Shown here: positions 1 to 8,247 of the stretch, piece by piece
How positions within the stretch are numbered: the stretch's first letter is position 1
How the letters are laid out: each line of letters starts with the position of its first letter
Source of the DNA: Paracoccus shandongensis
GTDB lineage: Bacteria > Pseudomonadota > Alphaproteobacteria > Rhodobacterales > Rhodobacteraceae
NCBI RefSeq assembly: GCF_017315735.1
Contig: NZ_JAFLRK010000020.1
Location: 1 to 64,000, forward strand
Direction: 5' to 3'
DNA length: 64,000 bases
The notes under the pieces: generated by a model
The model's database searches: none
What the model was told of the DNA's origin: nothing
The model's input: only the letters and a program-made list of their open reading frames with translations
Position numbers and translations under genes: made by a program

Positions 1-1
1 C

Positions 2-994
2 GCGGACAAGCCCGCGCGGCTGCCGCAGCCGCAGCCCCTGTCGCCCGCCCGCGCCGCCGCCAACGCGGTCGCCCGCGCCGCCGAACGGCTGTATCGCCTG
101 CCGGTGCTGCCCATCGACATCAAGCCCGGCGCCGTGACGCTGGGGGAACTGCCCGAACTGATCCCCGAACAATCCCTGCTGGTGGTCCTGCAGGGCCCGG
201 GCGACCAGATCGGCGCCATGGCCCTGTCCTTTGAAACCGTGACCGCCCTGATCGAGGTGCAGGCCCTGGGCCGCGTCACCGCGCGCCCCGCCGAACGCCG
301 CCGCCTGACCCGCAGCGATGCCGCGATCTGCGTCGATTTCGTCAATGCCCTGATGGCCGAGCTTGCGACCGAGATGGCGGCGGTCGAGGGCTTTGGCCCG
401 ATCGGGGCCTATCGCTATGCCACCCACCTGGACGACCCCCGCCCCCTGGTCCTGATGCTGGAAGACCGGCCCTATCGCAGCCTGTCCTTCGACCTGCGCC
501 TCGGGGGGGCTGAAACCCGCGACGGCCGCATCCTGATCGCCCTGCCGCACAAGGCCGAGGCCCGTCCCGTCGAGGTCCAGCCAGCCGCAGCCCCCGTTGC
601 GGCCCCCCCCGGCACCACGCTTGCAGGCGCCATGTCGGCCGCCCCGGTCGAGGTCGTGGGCGTGTTGTGCCGCCGCACCGTGACCCTGGGCGAATTGCGC
701 GCCCTTGTGCCCGGCAAGCTGCTGCCCCTGCCGCGCGTCACCCTGGCCGAGGCGCGGCTGGAAACGCCCGACGGGCAGTTGCTTGCCATCGGCAAGCTGG
801 GCGAATCCGAGGGTTGCCATGCCCTGCGCCTCCAGGATCCTTCCCGCCCTGCCGCCGGACAGCCCGCCGACCCCGTCGCCCTGCCGGCCCCTGCGCAGCC
901 CGCCGATCTGTCCGACACGGACCCCTTCCGCAGCGCGTCCCTGGCCCGCGATGGCGACGGCAAGGCCCCCGTGCGGCTGGCGTCGGGCGGATGA
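2..994 (+). CDS. FliM/FliN-family C-terminal domain protein, 5' partial
   Basis: The window edge cuts this gene; the frame is open from base 2, so the true start lies outside. The last third encodes a SpoA-type domain (about bases 645-830, with 'TVTLGELRALVPGKLLPL'), the fold found at the C terminus of FliM, FliN and related secretion C-ring proteins. A Pro/Ala-rich linker around bases 565-640 separates it from an upstream part without a motif I can name, and a Pro-rich tail follows. In this family a FliM/FliN-like gene often sits just before infA, which fits. Whether it works in the flagellar switch or has another role cannot be told, because no other flagellar gene is in the window. Confidence 0.7.
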   Translation, partial: ADKPARLPQPQPLSPARAAANAVARAAERLYRLPVLPIDIKPGAVTLGELPELIPEQSLLVVLQGPGDQIGAMALSFETVTALIEVQALGRVTARPAERRRLTRSDAAICVDFVNALMAELATEMAAVEGFGPIGAYRYATHLDDPRPLVLMLEDRPYRSLSFDLRLGGAETRDGRILIALPHKAEARPVEVQPAAAPVAAPPGTTLAGAMSAAPVEVVGVLCRRTVTLGELRALVPGKLLPLPRVTLAEARLETPDGQLLAIGKLGESEGCHALRLQDPSRPAAGQPADPVALPAPAQPADLSDTDPFRSASLARDGDGKAPVRLASGG

Positions 995-1008
995 TCCCTT
1001 CTTTACAC

Positions 1009-1037
1009 TTGAAATCCGGGCCTTCCGGTCGCATGTA
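1009..1037 (+). promoter_or_regulatory. candidate sigma-70 promoter of infA
   Basis: TTGAAA (1009-1014) and CATGTA (1032-1037) are 17 bases apart in the short gap before infA. This would give infA its own transcript start about 35 bases upstream of its start codon. It is a match by eye only. Confidence 0.35.
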
Positions 1038-1080
1038 ACCCCGGTCCCGAATCAGGCGGGTCGATCAGAATGGAGTGATC

Positions 1081-1299
1081 ATGGCCAAGGAAGAAATGCT
1101 CGAATTTCCTGGCGTCGTGAAGGAACTCCTGCCCAATGCGACGTTCAGGGTCGAGCTGGAAAACGGCCATGAGATCATCGCGCATATGGCAGGAAAGATG
1201 CGGAAGAACCGCATCCGTGTCCTTGCCGGCGACAAGGTGCAGGTGGAAATGAACACCTATGACCTGTCCAAGGGACGGATCAATTACCGCTTCAAGTAA
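1081..1299 (+). CDS. infA: translation initiation factor IF-1
   Basis: This 72-residue protein is a single S1/OB-fold domain covering almost its whole length, the normal size for IF-1. It begins [13 protein letters not shown] and contains the typical '[19 protein letters not shown]' strand-loop region. IF-1 binds the 30S A site and helps IF-2 and IF-3 place the initiator tRNA. I chose the ATG at 1081 because GGAG lies 5 bases upstream; an in-frame GTG at 1075 would overlap that ribosome-binding site. It heads a compact run with maf, RNase G and yacG. Confidence 0.97.
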   Translation: MAKEEMLEFPGVVKELLPNATFRVELENGHEIIAHMAGKMRKNRIRVLAGDKVQVEMNTYDLSKGRINYRFK

Positions 1300-1312
1300 G
1301 GTGGGCGCCGCG

Positions 1313-1921
1313 ATGACCGCGCCGGTGCCGGACCCCGGGGCCCCGCGCCTCGTCCTCGGCTCGGCCAGCCCGCGCCGGCTGGAGCTTCTGGCCCAGGTCG
1401 GCATCGTTCCCCATGAGGTCCGCAGCGCCGATATCGACGAATCCCCGCTGAAGGGCGAGGGGGCGCGCGACTATGTCCGCCGCATCGCCGGGGGCAAGGC
1501 CGCGGCCTTCGATCTTTCGCCGGGGGACGTGCTGCTGTGTGCCGACACGACCGTGGCGGTGGGCCGCCGCATCCTGGGCAAGCCCGCCTCGCGCGCCGAG
1601 GCTGCCGGTTTCATGCGCCTCATGTCCGGCCGCCGCCACCGCGTGCTGACCGCCGTGGTCGTCCGCCATGGCGACCGGACGCGCGAGCGGCTGGTGGAAA
1701 CCACCGTGCGGATGCGGCCCATCGGCGCGGCGGAACTGGAAGCCTATCTCGACATCGGCGACTGGCAGGGCAAGGCGGGCGGCTATGCCATCCAGGGCGC
1801 CGCCGCCGCGTTCATCCCCTGGATCCAGGGGTCGTTTTCCTCGGTCGTGGGCCTGCCCCTGGCGGAAACCGCCGCGATGCTGGCGGCAAGCGGCATCACC
1901 ATGAAGGGAACCGCGCCATGA
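1313..1921 (+). CDS. maf: Maf-family nucleoside triphosphate pyrophosphatase
   Basis: A 202-residue Maf/YceF/YhdE-type protein. It has the signature '[12 protein letters not shown]' near residue 15, the catalytic acidic segment '[16 protein letters not shown]' in the middle, and the late '[10 protein letters not shown]' loop. Family members hydrolyse non-canonical or modified nucleotides to monophosphates (house-cleaning). The open frame extends upstream into infA, but the ATG at 1313, 13 bases after the infA stop, puts the first motif at the usual distance. Its TGA overlaps the next start as ATGA, so it is probably translationally coupled to the RNase gene. Confidence 0.9.
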   Translation: MTAPVPDPGAPRLVLGSASPRRLELLAQVGIVPHEVRSADIDESPLKGEGARDYVRRIAGGKAAAFDLSPGDVLLCADTTVAVGRRILGKPASRAEAAGFMRLMSGRRHRVLTAVVVRHGDRTRERLVETTVRMRPIGAAELEAYLDIGDWQGKAGGYAIQGAAAAFIPWIQGSFSSVVGLPLAETAAMLAASGITMKGTAP

Positions 1922-2967
1922 AGGGACGCCAGGTCGTTCTGGGCAAATTGTTCGGGGCCGAGGCCGCCGCGCTGATGGAGGACGGCTGCCTGACCGACCT
2001 GTCGGTCGATCCCAGCGACCTTGCCCCCCTGGTCCCCGGCGACATCTGCCGCGGCGTGGTGGAACGGCTGATGAAGGGGCAGGGCGGCGTCTTCCTGCGC
2101 CTGCCGGACGGCCAGCGCGGCTATCTGCGCGACCGCTCGGGCCTTGGCGAAGGCCAGTCTCTGCTGGTCCAGGTGACGGGCGTGGCCGATGAGGGGAAGG
2201 CCGTGCCCCTGACATCCCGCATCCTGTTCCGGGGCCGCCATGTGCTGGTGACGCCGGGCGCGCCGGGCATCAACGTCTCGCGCCGCATCAAGGACGAGGA
2301 TCTGCGGGCCGAGCTGGAGGCCCTGGGCGCCGCCGCCGCCCCGCCCGAGGGCACCGGCATCATCGTCCGCAGCCTGGCCGCGCTTGCCGATCCCGATGAC
2401 ATCGCCGAGGAGTTGCGCGGTCTTCTGGACCTTTCCGCCCGGATCGGGGCCGAACAGGCCGGCCCGCCCGAACTGCTGCTGGGCGCGCCATCCCCGCACG
2501 AACAGGCCTGGATGGAATGGGCCGATCCCGCGCCCGACGCGGTCGAGGAGGGCGAGGACAGCTTTGCCCGCTGCGGCGTGCTGGAGGCCGTGGATGCCCT
2601 GCTGTCGCCCGACGTCGCGCTGCCCGGGGGCGCCCATGCCGCCATCGAGCCGACCCGCGCCCTGGTTGCCATCGACGTGAACACCGGCAACGACACCAGC
2701 CCCGCCGCCGCCCTCAAGGCGAACATCGCCCTGGCCCGCGACCTGCCGCGCCAGTTGCGCCTGCGCGGGCTTGGCGGGCAGGTGATCGTGGATTTCGCCC
2801 CCATCCCCAAGCGCGACCGCGCCACGCTGGACCAGGTGCTGCGCGCCGCCTTCAAGGGCGAGGCGGCGGAAACATCCTTGATCGGCTGGACCACGATGGG
2901 CCTTTACGAGATCAACCGCAAGCGCGACCGCATCCCGTTGCAGCGGCTGGCGCAGGGGGGCCGCTGA
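1918..2967 (+). CDS. ribonuclease E/G family protein, short form
   Basis: This 349-residue protein resembles the catalytic half of RNase E/G. An S1-like RNA-binding part lies near residues 35-100. The two Mg-binding segments are visible as '[10 protein letters not shown]' and '[11 protein letters not shown]', and the late '[12 protein letters not shown]' matches the region that precedes the zinc link in the larger enzymes. It then ends, so the CPxC zinc-link and the degradosome scaffold are absent. It overlaps maf by 4 bases and shares TGATG with yacG. Short forms at this position are usual in Rhodobacteraceae, where the long RNase E is a separate gene, so the substrate cannot be inferred. 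Confidence 0.85.
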   Translation: MKGRQVVLGKLFGAEAAALMEDGCLTDLSVDPSDLAPLVPGDICRGVVERLMKGQGGVFLRLPDGQRGYLRDRSGLGEGQSLLVQVTGVADEGKAVPLTSRILFRGRHVLVTPGAPGINVSRRIKDEDLRAELEALGAAAAPPEGTGIIVRSLAALADPDDIAEELRGLLDLSARIGAEQAGPPELLLGAPSPHEQAWMEWADPAPDAVEEGEDSFARCGVLEAVDALLSPDVALPGGAHAAIEPTRALVAIDVNTGNDTSPAAALKANIALARDLPRQLRLRGLGGQVIVDFAPIPKRDRATLDQVLRAAFKGEAAETSLIGWTTMGLYEINRKRDRIPLQRLAQGGR

Positions 2968-3170
2968 TGGCCTGCCCGATCTGCACCAAGGCCAGCGTGC
3001 CGCAATACCGCCCCTTCTGTTCCAGGCGTTGCGCCGACATCGACCTGGGGCGCTGGCTGCGCGGCACCTATGTGATCCCGGGCCAGCCGCTGGACGACCT
3101 GGCCTCGGACAGGGAGGGGGATGAAAAAAACCGCGACGGGGGTCTGGACAGTCGCGGCAAGCGACCGTAA
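2967..3170 (+). CDS. yacG: YacG-type zinc protein, DNA gyrase inhibitor family
   Basis: A 67-residue protein with one zinc site formed by CPIC at the N terminus and FCSRRC about 15 residues later, followed by 'ADIDLGRWLRGTY'; this spacing and the 'DLGRWL' tail define YacG. In E. coli YacG binds GyrB and lowers supercoiling activity. The C-terminal tail (charged, Asp/Arg-rich) is variable in the family. The ATG at 2967 overlaps the RNase stop codon, so it is the last gene of the infA-maf-RNase run before tRNA-Phe. Confidence 0.9.
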   Translation: MACPICTKASVPQYRPFCSRRCADIDLGRWLRGTYVIPGQPLDDLASDREGDEKNRDGGLDSRGKRP

Positions 3171-3209
3171 ACACCGCGTCACGCCACGCGCCGAACAGCG
3201 CGACAGGTT

Positions 3210-3285
3210 GCCCGGATAGCTCAGTTGGTAGAGCAGCGGATTGAAAATCCGCGTGTCGGCGGTTCAAATCCGTCTCCGGGCACCA
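3210..3285 (+). tRNA. tRNA-Phe (GAA)
   Basis: A 76-base tRNA cloverleaf. The acceptor arms GCCCGGA and TCCGGGC pair perfectly, the anticodon loop TTGAAAA gives GAA, the T arm contains GGTTCAAATCC, and CCA is encoded at 3283-3285. It follows yacG by about 40 bases. Confidence 0.98.
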
Positions 3286-3409
3286 CTCAAACCCCTCAAG
3301 ACCGCGACTTGCACCTGCGCCCGTCTGGCTGCGGCGTCCCGTGCGGCGCAAAGTCTCTTGTCGGCCTGGGACCGTCCGCCTATTGGAACGGCACCGAACA
3401 GGAGGAATC

Positions 3410-4465
3410 ATGCGCTCGTCCTTGTCCTATCTGCGCTGGCCGTTCATCGTCACCGTTCTTGGCGTCCTTCTGGCCAGCTGGTTGGGCTTCCGCTTTACCG
3501 GCCAAACGGCCGGGGCGGTGTCCTTCCTGATGATCGCGGTGGTGCTGGCGATCCTGGAAGTCTCGCTGTCCTTCGACAACGCCATCGTCAACGCCAACAA
3601 GCTGAAGGAAATGACGCCCAAGTGGCAGCGCCGCTTCCTGACCTGGGGCATCCTGATCGCGGTCTTCGGGATGCGGATCATCTTTCCGCTGCTGATCGTG
3701 GTGATCGCCGCCCATATCGGCCCCCTGGCCGCGCTGCGGCTGGCGGCCACCAACCCCGAGGAATATTCCCGCCTGATCCACGAGGCGCATCTGCCCATCG
3801 CGGCCTTCGGCGGCGCCTTCCTGATGCTGGTCGCGCTGTCCTTCTTTTTCGACCAGTCGAAGGAGGTGGACTGGATCGGCAAGGTCGAGCGCGCCCTGCG
3901 GCGCGCCGGATCGGTGCGCGGGATGGAGGTCGGCTTCGTCCTGGTGATCATCCTGCTGTTCGTCTGGCTGCTGCCGGTGCGCGACGAACAGATCTTCATG
4001 TTCAGCGCCATGTGGGGGATCGTGACCTTTCTGGCGGTGGACGCCCTGGGCCACATCCTGGACCGCTGGGGCCAGGCGCAGGACGCCGTGCGCGGCACGG
4101 CGCAGGTGGGTCTGGGCGGGTTCCTGTATCTGGAGGTGCTGGACGCGTCGTTCAGTTTCGACGGCGTGATCGGGGCCTTTGCGCTGACGCAGAACCTGTT
4201 CCTGATCGCCATCGGTCTGGGGATCGGCGCGATGTATGTTCGGTCGATGACCGTGATGCTGGTCGAACGCGGCACCCTGGCCGAGTTCCGGTATCTGGAA
4301 CACGGGGCCTTCTGGTCGATCCTGATCCTGTCGATCATCATGTTCGGCCAGACCATGTGGCAACTGCCCGAGGTGGTGACCGGCCTTCTGGGCGCGATCT
4401 TCATCGGCGCGGCCTTCGTCAACTCGATCATGTGGAACCGGCGGCACAAGGGGGCCGAGGAGTAG
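3410..4465 (+). CDS. TerC-like DUF475 integral membrane protein
   Basis: A 351-residue protein with about nine hydrophobic helices. Two acidic helix motifs stand out: 'LEVSLSFDNAIVNANK' near residue 50 and 'LYLEVLDASFSFDGVIGAF' near residue 240. Such repeated Glu/Asp-Asn signatures are typical of the TerC/DUF475 membrane superfamily, linked to metal export or metal loading of exported proteins. A strong ribosome-binding site (AGGAGG, 3400-3405) sits 4 bases before the ATG; the longer frame from 3341 has no such site. The gene is alone, between tRNA-Phe and a hairpin that probably terminates it. The substrate is unknown. Confidence 0.82.
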   Translation: MRSSLSYLRWPFIVTVLGVLLASWLGFRFTGQTAGAVSFLMIAVVLAILEVSLSFDNAIVNANKLKEMTPKWQRRFLTWGILIAVFGMRIIFPLLIVVIAAHIGPLAALRLAATNPEEYSRLIHEAHLPIAAFGGAFLMLVALSFFFDQSKEVDWIGKVERALRRAGSVRGMEVGFVLVIILLFVWLLPVRDEQIFMFSAMWGIVTFLAVDALGHILDRWGQAQDAVRGTAQVGLGGFLYLEVLDASFSFDGVIGAFALTQNLFLIAIGLGIGAMYVRSMTVMLVERGTLAEFRYLEHGAFWSILILSIIMFGQTMWQLPEVVTGLLGAIFIGAAFVNSIMWNRRHKGAEE

Positions 4466-4511
4466 CCGGGGGACTTCGCGTCCCCCGGACCCCCTGCGGG
4501 ATATTTGAGCC
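4466..4511 (+). repeat. dispersed hairpin element, copy A (terminator-like)
   Basis: A perfect 9-base stem (CCGGGGGAC 4466-4474, GTCCCCCGG 4480-4488) with loop TTCGC is followed by ACCCCCTGCGGGATATTTGA. The same hairpin and trailing GGGATATTT box occur near 23931-23978 and 31490-31540. This copy begins right after the stop of the TerC-like gene and lies between converging genes, so it can end transcription. Confidence 0.75.
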
Positions 4512-4544
4512 AAGATGAAAAAGCGCGGCGTGGGTCGCGCCTTT

Positions 4545-4826
4545 CTACATCTGGTCGATCAGGTCCAGCATGTCGGGCGGGATCTGGGCCTCGCGCAGGG
4601 TGAAGCTGCGGGTCTCGCGGTCCTCGGTCACGGTGATGCGATAGGTCAGCCGGTCGGCGCAATCGCCGCAGGGCTGTCGGGACAGGCGGGCCAGTTCGTC
4701 GGGGCCGAAGGCCTCGGCCAGTTCCTGGCGCATCTGTTCGGGCTGGTCGGACACGTCGATGGTCTTGCGCAGGTTGGCAGCTTTGATGCCGCCAAAGCCG
4801 CCCTGCGCCGCGATTTCGATGATCAT
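4545..4826 (-). CDS. emfourin-type inhibitor of protealysin
   Basis: A 93-residue protein starting MIIEIAAQGGFGGI, the N-terminal beta strand and Gly-rich turn that mark the emfourin family. Emfourins are slow, tight inhibitors of M4 proteases of the protealysin type and are usually encoded beside their protease. Here the protease gene lies directly upstream on the same strand with 36 bases between them, so both are probably on one mRNA. There is no signal peptide, matching the leaderless, cytoplasmically made protease. A CGDC pair in the middle could form a disulfide or bind metal, but I see no known role for it. Confidence 0.82.
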   Translation of the reverse strand: MIIEIAAQGGFGGIKAANLRKTIDVSDQPEQMRQELAEAFGPDELARLSRQPCGDCADRLTYRITVTEDRETRSFTLREAQIPPDMLDLIDQM

Positions 4827-4835
4827 GGCGATGAT

Positions 4836-4853
4836 CCCCCCGCTGATGGGGGG
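4836..4853 (-). promoter_or_regulatory. hairpin covering the emfourin ribosome-binding site
   Basis: CCCCCC (4836-4841) and GGGGGG (4848-4853) form a 6-base G:C stem in the 36-base gap between the protease stop and the inhibitor start. On the minus strand the arm next to the start codon is the G run that is the only Shine-Dalgarno-like sequence for the inhibitor gene, so folding would hide it. Confidence 0.45.
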
Positions 4854-4862
4854 AATCTAGGG

Positions 4863-5963
4863 TCAGATCGCGATTCCGACAAGTTTCCAGGCGCGCCGCA
4901 GCATCACCGTCTCGATGCTGCCGCGTCCGGCCAGTTCGATGGCGGCGTCCATGGTCTGGTCCGCCCAGTCCGAAAAGCTGGCCATCGGATTGTTCAGCGT
5001 TTGCAGCGCGCGGTACCAGACCCGGCCCGGCAGTTCCCACGCCCGCCCGCCCAGATAGGCGCAGAACAGGTAGAAGGCGTGGTTCGGGATGCCCGAGTTG
5101 ATATGCACCCCGCCATTGTCGTCGCCCGTCGCCACGAAATGATCCATGTGCCAGGGTTGCGGATCCTGGCCCAGCAGGTCGTCGGAATAGGCCGTGCCCG
5201 GCGCCTTCATGCTGCGCAGCGCCGCGCCGTTGATGCCAGGGCCCAGGATGCCGCGGCCCACCAGCCAGTCGGCCTGATGCACCTCTTGCCCCAGGGCGCG
5301 CTGCAGGGCGAGGCTGCCGAAGACATCGGCGATGCTTTCGTTCAGCGCCCCCGACTGGTTTTCATAGATCAGCCCGCCGGAATGCTGGATGACGCCATGG
5401 GCCATCTCGTGCCCGATCACGGACAGTTCCAGGAAGGTGCGGAACACCTTGCCGTCGCCCGTGCCATAGGCCATCTGCGTGCCGTTCCAGAAGGCGTTGT
5501 TGTAGTCGCGCCGGTGGTGGACGGTCGCCACCAGCGGCATCCCCCCGCCGTCGAGGGAATTGCGGCCGTATTCCTCGGCGAACAGCGCGAAGACCTGGCC
5601 TGCGGCGTCATAGGCGGTGTCGGCGTCCGCGATGCCGGTCGGGCCGTCGCCTTCGGACCGGACCAGCTTGCCGGGCAGGGCGGCCTTGAACTGGCCGTCG
5701 TGGATGCGGCGGTCGGGGCAGCACAGCCCCTCGGCGGGGGAAACGGCGGTCGTGGCATAGGCGCCGGTGATGGGTTCCGACGGGGGCAGGCCCGCGCGGG
5801 TCTGTTCGGCGCGTTCGTCGCGCAGCTTTTCGGTCTGCTTCAACAGGGTCCGCGCCATTTCGGCCGTCTTGGGATCGCCGCGCAGGGCCAGCACCCGCAG
5901 CATGTAGGGGGGCACGATGCAGGCGATCGGATGGTGGTGCGAACAGTTCAGCGAAAAGCACAT
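4863..5963 (-). CDS. M4-family metalloprotease, protealysin type
   Basis: A 366-residue thermolysin-family zinc protease. 'HEMAH' carries the zinc-binding histidines and catalytic Glu, the third ligand follows in 'ALNESIADVFG', and the substrate-binding segments 'NAFWNGTQMAYG' and 'GGVHINSGIPNHAFY' are intact. The N terminus holds a short propeptide with 'PPYML', the motif of the protealysin precursor region, and there is no signal peptide. Such enzymes are thought to act inside the cell or after release, in host invasion or interbacterial competition. The paired inhibitor gene follows. The start codon lies in one arm of a perfect inverted repeat at 5961-5996. Confidence 0.9.
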   Translation of the reverse strand: MCFSLNCSHHHPIACIVPPYMLRVLALRGDPKTAEMARTLLKQTEKLRDERAEQTRAGLPPSEPITGAYATTAVSPAEGLCCPDRRIHDGQFKAALPGKLVRSEGDGPTGIADADTAYDAAGQVFALFAEEYGRNSLDGGGMPLVATVHHRRDYNNAFWNGTQMAYGTGDGKVFRTFLELSVIGHEMAHGVIQHSGGLIYENQSGALNESIADVFGSLALQRALGQEVHQADWLVGRGILGPGINGAALRSMKAPGTAYSDDLLGQDPQPWHMDHFVATGDDNGGVHINSGIPNHAFYLFCAYLGGRAWELPGRVWYRALQTLNNPMASFSDWADQTMDAAIELAGRGSIETVMLRRAWKLVGIAI

Positions 5964-5996
5964 GAGGCGAATCCCGTTCTGGAAACTCGCCTCATG
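5961..5996 (-). promoter_or_regulatory. perfect inverted repeat spanning the protease start codon
   Basis: CATGAGGCGA (5961-5970) and TCGCCTCATG (5987-5996) are perfect 10-base complements separated by 16 bases. On the minus strand the second arm in the mRNA contains the protease ATG. The repeat could be an operator or an mRNA hairpin that buries the start codon. Confidence 0.5.
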
Positions 5997-6030
5997 TTAG
6001 CACAAGGCTAGCAAGAACGAAATGAGAACA

Positions 6031-7014
6031 TCATGCCCCGCGCAGGCGGGCCATCAGCGGCGCGACGGTGGCCTGCAGCAGCGGGTTGACGACATAATGG
6101 GCCACCGGGATCAGGATCAGGCCCAGGACCAGCCCGAAGATGCCGTCGAAGAACGCGGTCACGGCCCAGGCCACCAGGCCGGGGGCCTGCGGGACGGCAT
6201 GGGCGGCAGCTTCGGCCTGGTGGTGGACCCAGTCATAGGGGGCGGACCAGCCCAGTTCGGCGAAACCGTGCAGCACGATCTGCCCGCCGACCCAGATCAT
6301 CGCGGCGGTGCCCACGATCATCAGCGTCCGCATGAAGCCGGGCATAACCTTGACGATGCCGCGCCCCAGGGACGAGGACAGGCCATTGCGCCGCCTTGCC
6401 AGATGGACGCCCACGTCGTCGGCCTTCACGATCAGCGCGACAAAGCCATAGACGGCGGCGGTGATGCCCACCGCGACCATGGCCAGGATCAGCGCGCGCA
6501 TCCAGATCGTGTCGGTCGCCGGTATCGTGGAGAGGGCGATGGTCATGATCTCGGCCGAGAGGATGAAGTCGGTCTTGATCGCGCCCGCGACGCGCGCTTC
6601 CTCCAGCGCGGTGCCGTCGTCCTCGATGTTGACGTGATGCTCGCTCTCGTGGGGGTCGCCATGGCCCAGGGCATGGGCGATCTTCTCGGCGCCCTCATAG
6701 CACAGATAGGCGCCCCCCAGCATCAGCAGGGGCGAGATCGCCCAGGGAGCAAAGGCCGACAGCAGCAGCGCCACGGGCAGCAGGATCACCAGCTTGTTGA
6801 ACAGCGATCCGCGCGCGATCTTCCAGACGATGGGGATCTCGCGGCTGGCGTCGAACCCGTGGACGTATTTCGGCGTCACCGCTGCGTCGTCGATCACCGC
6901 GCCCGCCGCCTTGGCCCCGGCCTTGGCGGCCTGTCCCGCCACATCGTCGATGGACGCCGCCGCGACCTTGGAGATCGAGGCCACATCGTCCAGAAGTGCC
7001 AGAAGTCCGCTCAT
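6031..7014 (-). CDS. DUF808 (YedI-like) membrane protein
   Basis: A 327-residue protein with the DUF808 layout. The soluble N terminus begins MSGLLALLDDVASISK, a second conserved block contains 'VTPKYVHGFDASREIPIVW', and several hydrophobic helices run from about residue 75 to the end. An acidic/His segment ('ESEHHVNIEDD') follows the second helix. The family is widespread and uncharacterised; E. coli YedI is the named relative. It stands alone on the minus strand, diverging from the acyltransferase. Confidence 0.85.
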   Translation of the reverse strand: MSGLLALLDDVASISKVAAASIDDVAGQAAKAGAKAAGAVIDDAAVTPKYVHGFDASREIPIVWKIARGSLFNKLVILLPVALLLSAFAPWAISPLLMLGGAYLCYEGAEKIAHALGHGDPHESEHHVNIEDDGTALEEARVAGAIKTDFILSAEIMTIALSTIPATDTIWMRALILAMVAVGITAAVYGFVALIVKADDVGVHLARRRNGLSSSLGRGIVKVMPGFMRTLMIVGTAAMIWVGGQIVLHGFAELGWSAPYDWVHHQAEAAAHAVPQAPGLVAWAVTAFFDGIFGLVLGLILIPVAHYVVNPLLQATVAPLMARLRGA

Positions 7015-7245
7015 CCGATCCTCGTTTCTGCCAGCAGTGCCTTTTTGCCGCGGCGCAGGGCGACCGCAAGGGCGAACAGCAAGGCTGTTTCATGGTGCAG
7101 TAACCAGAATTCCCATGACCGATTGTAGTTTCCGCCTCGGGCGCTATCACAGGCAAGATTTGTCTGGTTGATGGTGCAAATGGCGTTCGAGTCCCCGCGC
7201 GAATATCCGTATTTCGACTGACTGAGACTGTGCCTTGCCTCGCTT

Positions 7246-8241
7246 GTGTATTGGGAACATGCGGACGTGGCGGCGATCGGCTCTCCGGGCAATTTCGCCG
7301 TGCAGGTCTTCTTCGCACTCAGCGGCTGGCTGATCGGGGGCATCCTGCTGGGTCTTGACCGGTCGGGACTGCCCCGGTTCTTCTATAACCGGGTGACGCG
7401 CATCTGGCTACCCTACCTGGCGGCGGTTGCCCTGCTTTACACCGTTGCCTTTTTGAAGGACGGCCTGGCGCCCTATTATTTCCAGACGCTGGCCTATGAC
7501 CTGACGCTGACCCACAACTGGTTCATCGTGAAGATCCCTGAGGTCATCCGCGCGATGCCGATGCAGGGAACCGGCGCGCATTTCTGGTCCATCGCGGTAG
7601 AGGAGCAATTCTATCTGGTTGCGCCGCTGCTGCTGGTGCTGACGCCGCTGCGCCGTTCCCTATTGGCCTGGGGCCTGCTGACTGCGGTCGCCATCGCGGA
7701 CGGGGGCTTCTACGGGTCGATCTCGGCGGGCGTCCTGGCGGCCATGCTTCACAGGCGATGGGGCGACTGGCACCTGCATCCTGCCGCCACGGCGCTGCTG
7801 CTGGCTGTCCTGGCGGCGACCGGCTGGGCGGGTTGGACGGGTGCCCTGAGATATGGCCACGTCGTTCCCGTGATCGCCGCGACGATTGTCCTGCTGGCGG
7901 CCCGGCCGGGGCATCGCCGTGCGGCTGGCATCTTTGCGGGCGGTATTTCCTATCCCATGTATCTGCACCACTGGACGGGGCTGTTCTTTGCAAATGTCTT
8001 GTTCGGCCTGCTGCCCCAGTTCGGGCGGCCGCTGGCCCTAGTGGCGGGCTATCTGTTCGCGCTGGCCTTTGCCTCGGCCGCCTATGTGGTGATCGACCAG
8101 CGGGTGCTGAGGCATCGCGGCGCCTTCTACAGGCCAGCCCTGGGCCGGTCGGCCATGGTGGTGGCCTATTCCATGATGGCGCTTGGCATCCTTTTGGGCA
8201 CCGTTGTCATCGGCCCGCTGGACAGCGGGCCGGGGCAGTGA
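7246..8241 (+). CDS. acyltransferase 3 (OafA/YrhL-like), N terminus interrupted by TGA
   Basis: This multi-helix membrane protein has hallmarks of acyltransferase family 3: 'FAVQVFFALSGWLIGG' early, 'HFWSIAVEEQFYLVAPLLLV' in the middle and a late 'YPMYLHHWTG' helix. Such enzymes move acetyl or other acyl groups onto surface sugars. The annotated frame opens with a GTG at 7246 and is 331 residues long. Upstream the same frame continues to an ATG at 7171 or 7180, encoding 'ESPREYPYFD' and 'LRLCLASLVYWEHAD', interrupted only by TGA at 7219-7221 where the family normally has Trp (D-W-L-R). Starting at GTG would lose the conserved Arg of the first helix. It may be a pseudogene, or the TGA may be a base-call error. 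Confidence 0.75.
   Translation: MYWEHADVAAIGSPGNFAVQVFFALSGWLIGGILLGLDRSGLPRFFYNRVTRIWLPYLAAVALLYTVAFLKDGLAPYYFQTLAYDLTLTHNWFIVKIPEVIRAMPMQGTGAHFWSIAVEEQFYLVAPLLLVLTPLRRSLLAWGLLTAVAIADGGFYGSISAGVLAAMLHRRWGDWHLHPAATALLLAVLAATGWAGWTGALRYGHVVPVIAATIVLLAARPGHRRAAGIFAGGISYPMYLHHWTGLFFANVLFGLLPQFGRPLALVAGYLFALAFASAAYVVIDQRVLRHRGAFYRPALGRSAMVVAYSMMALGILLGTVVIGPLDSGPGQ
8211..8232. terminator. hairpin at the acyltransferase 3' end
   Basis: CGGCCCGCT (8211-8219) and AGCGGGCCG (8224-8232) form a 9-base stem with a 4-base loop within the last codons of the acyltransferase gene. It lies between converging genes. There is no long T run, so function as a terminator is uncertain. Confidence 0.35.
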
Positions 8242-8247
8242 TCCGGG

